Of a DNA stretch of 8,064 nucleotides, positions 7,806 through 8,064 are shown one piece after another (position 1 is the first letter of the stretch; every line of letters begins with the position of its first letter). Origin of the DNA: JAQYVL01 sp964578935 (GTDB lineage: Bacteria > Desulfobacterota > Desulfobacteria > Desulfobacterales > SURF-7). The position numbers and the translations under genes were made by a program. The DNA lies in assembly GCA_964578935.1 (NCBI GenBank), contig CAZOEW010000169.1, forward strand, positions 1 through 8,064, read 5' to 3'. Under the pieces are notes generated by a model, which saw only the letters and a list, made by a program, of their open reading frames with translations, ran no database searches and was not told the DNA's origin.

Positions 7806-7831
7806 TAAGTGCATTCTTTGGCATGCGCTTA
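7806..7831 (+). terminator. Stem-loop after the activase gene, possible terminator
   Basis: A 9-bp stem (TAAGTGCAT at 7806-7814 with ATGCGCTTA at 7823-7831, one G-T wobble) encloses an 8-base loop, 27 bases past the activase stop. There is no T run directly behind it; the T-rich stretch 7851-7860 is about 20 bases away. It may end or stabilise the transcript, but it is not a canonical intrinsic terminator. Confidence 0.35.
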
Positions 7832-7841
7832 CAGGTTGTCG

Positions 7842-7868
7842 TTTACAATTATTTATTTTTGGTATAAT
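7842..7868 (+). promoter_or_regulatory. Extended -10 promoter for the gene at the window end
   Basis: TGGTATAAT (7860-7868) is a perfect -10 hexamer (7863-7868) with the TGn extension. The nearest -35-like hexamer is TTTACA (7842-7847), five of six matches but only 15 bases away, so recognition would rest mainly on the extended -10. Transcription would start near 7875 and leave an untranslated leader of about 135 bases before the ATG at 8012. Confidence 0.55.
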
Positions 7869-8011
7869 GACCAATCTAGTTAGGTTATAGAGTTAACAAC
7901 AGAAATCCGCTTCCTTTGGATGTGGTCAGAGTCTGAAGGCTTTGTCGTAAAAATGCTCACTATGTTGATCAATTTTTTGAGTTGTTCCCGCAACATCAAG
8001 AAAGGAGAAAC

Positions 8012-8064
8012 ATGTGGGCATGTTTTATAAATTATCCTATACAATTTGGCATTGCCAGTATCAT
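8012..8064 (+). CDS. Start of an unidentified gene, cut by the window end
   Basis: An ATG at 8012 opens a frame that stays open to the last base, giving only about 17 residues (MWACFINYPIQFGIASI). It is preceded by a strong ribosome binding site, AAGGAG (8002-8007), four bases before the start, and by the extended -10 promoter upstream, so it is likely to be a real gene start. The visible residues are fairly hydrophobic and match no family I recognise. Its function cannot be inferred. Confidence 0.5.
   Translation, partial: MWACFINYPIQFGIASI

Noticed and set aside
7819..7834. Sigma54-like promoter (TGGCAT followed by TTACA)
   Set aside because: The -12 element lacks the required GC step and the spacing is off by one. 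The bases are better explained as part of the stem-loop.

Overview
The window (about 8 kb, moderate GC by eye, with clearly AT-richer intergenic stretches) looks like ordinary bacterial chromosome. It probably comes from a Gram-negative strict anaerobe, and a sulfate-reducing or syntrophic member of Desulfobacterota is my best guess. That guess rests on the very long multidomain 2-hydroxyacyl-CoA dehydratase/benzoyl-CoA reductase-type activase, which is typical of such anaerobes and of clostridia, together with a lipoprotein gene. Nothing in the sequence fixes the taxon.

Layout: (1) On the minus strand, 179-1156 encodes a putative lipoprotein with a DUF4136-like body and a C-terminal PDZ domain. 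It has a good sigma70-type promoter (1210-1238) and an intrinsic terminator (119-149), so it is probably monocistronic. (2) 1157-1467 is an AT-rich gap without a convincing gene. (3) A two-gene minus-strand unit follows: a PAP2-type membrane phosphatase (2286-3212) is upstream, and 20 bases later comes an alpha/beta hydrolase (1468-2265). (4) 3213-3530 is a divergent intergenic region. (5) On the plus strand, 3531-7778 encodes a 1415-residue protein with two ASKHA ATPase (BadF/BadG/BcrA/BcrD, HgdC-like) halves, a cysteine-rich linker, a DUF2229 region and a C-terminal HgdB-like region. (6) 7779-8011 holds a stem-loop and an extended -10 promoter. These lead to a gene that starts at 8012 behind a strong ribosome binding site and runs out of the window.

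The PAP2 protein and the hydrolase plausibly act together on membrane lipids or polyprenyl phosphates, but no substrate can be read from the sequence. The large activase is expected to couple ATP hydrolysis to low-potential electron transfer through iron-sulfur clusters. No separate dehydratase or reductase subunit gene is visible beside it. Its own C-terminal half resembles such a partner, so it may be a self-contained module. It is the most interesting object here, but it belongs to a known, functionally obscure family rather than being a new system. I see no CRISPR array, transposon, tRNA, rRNA or phage gene.
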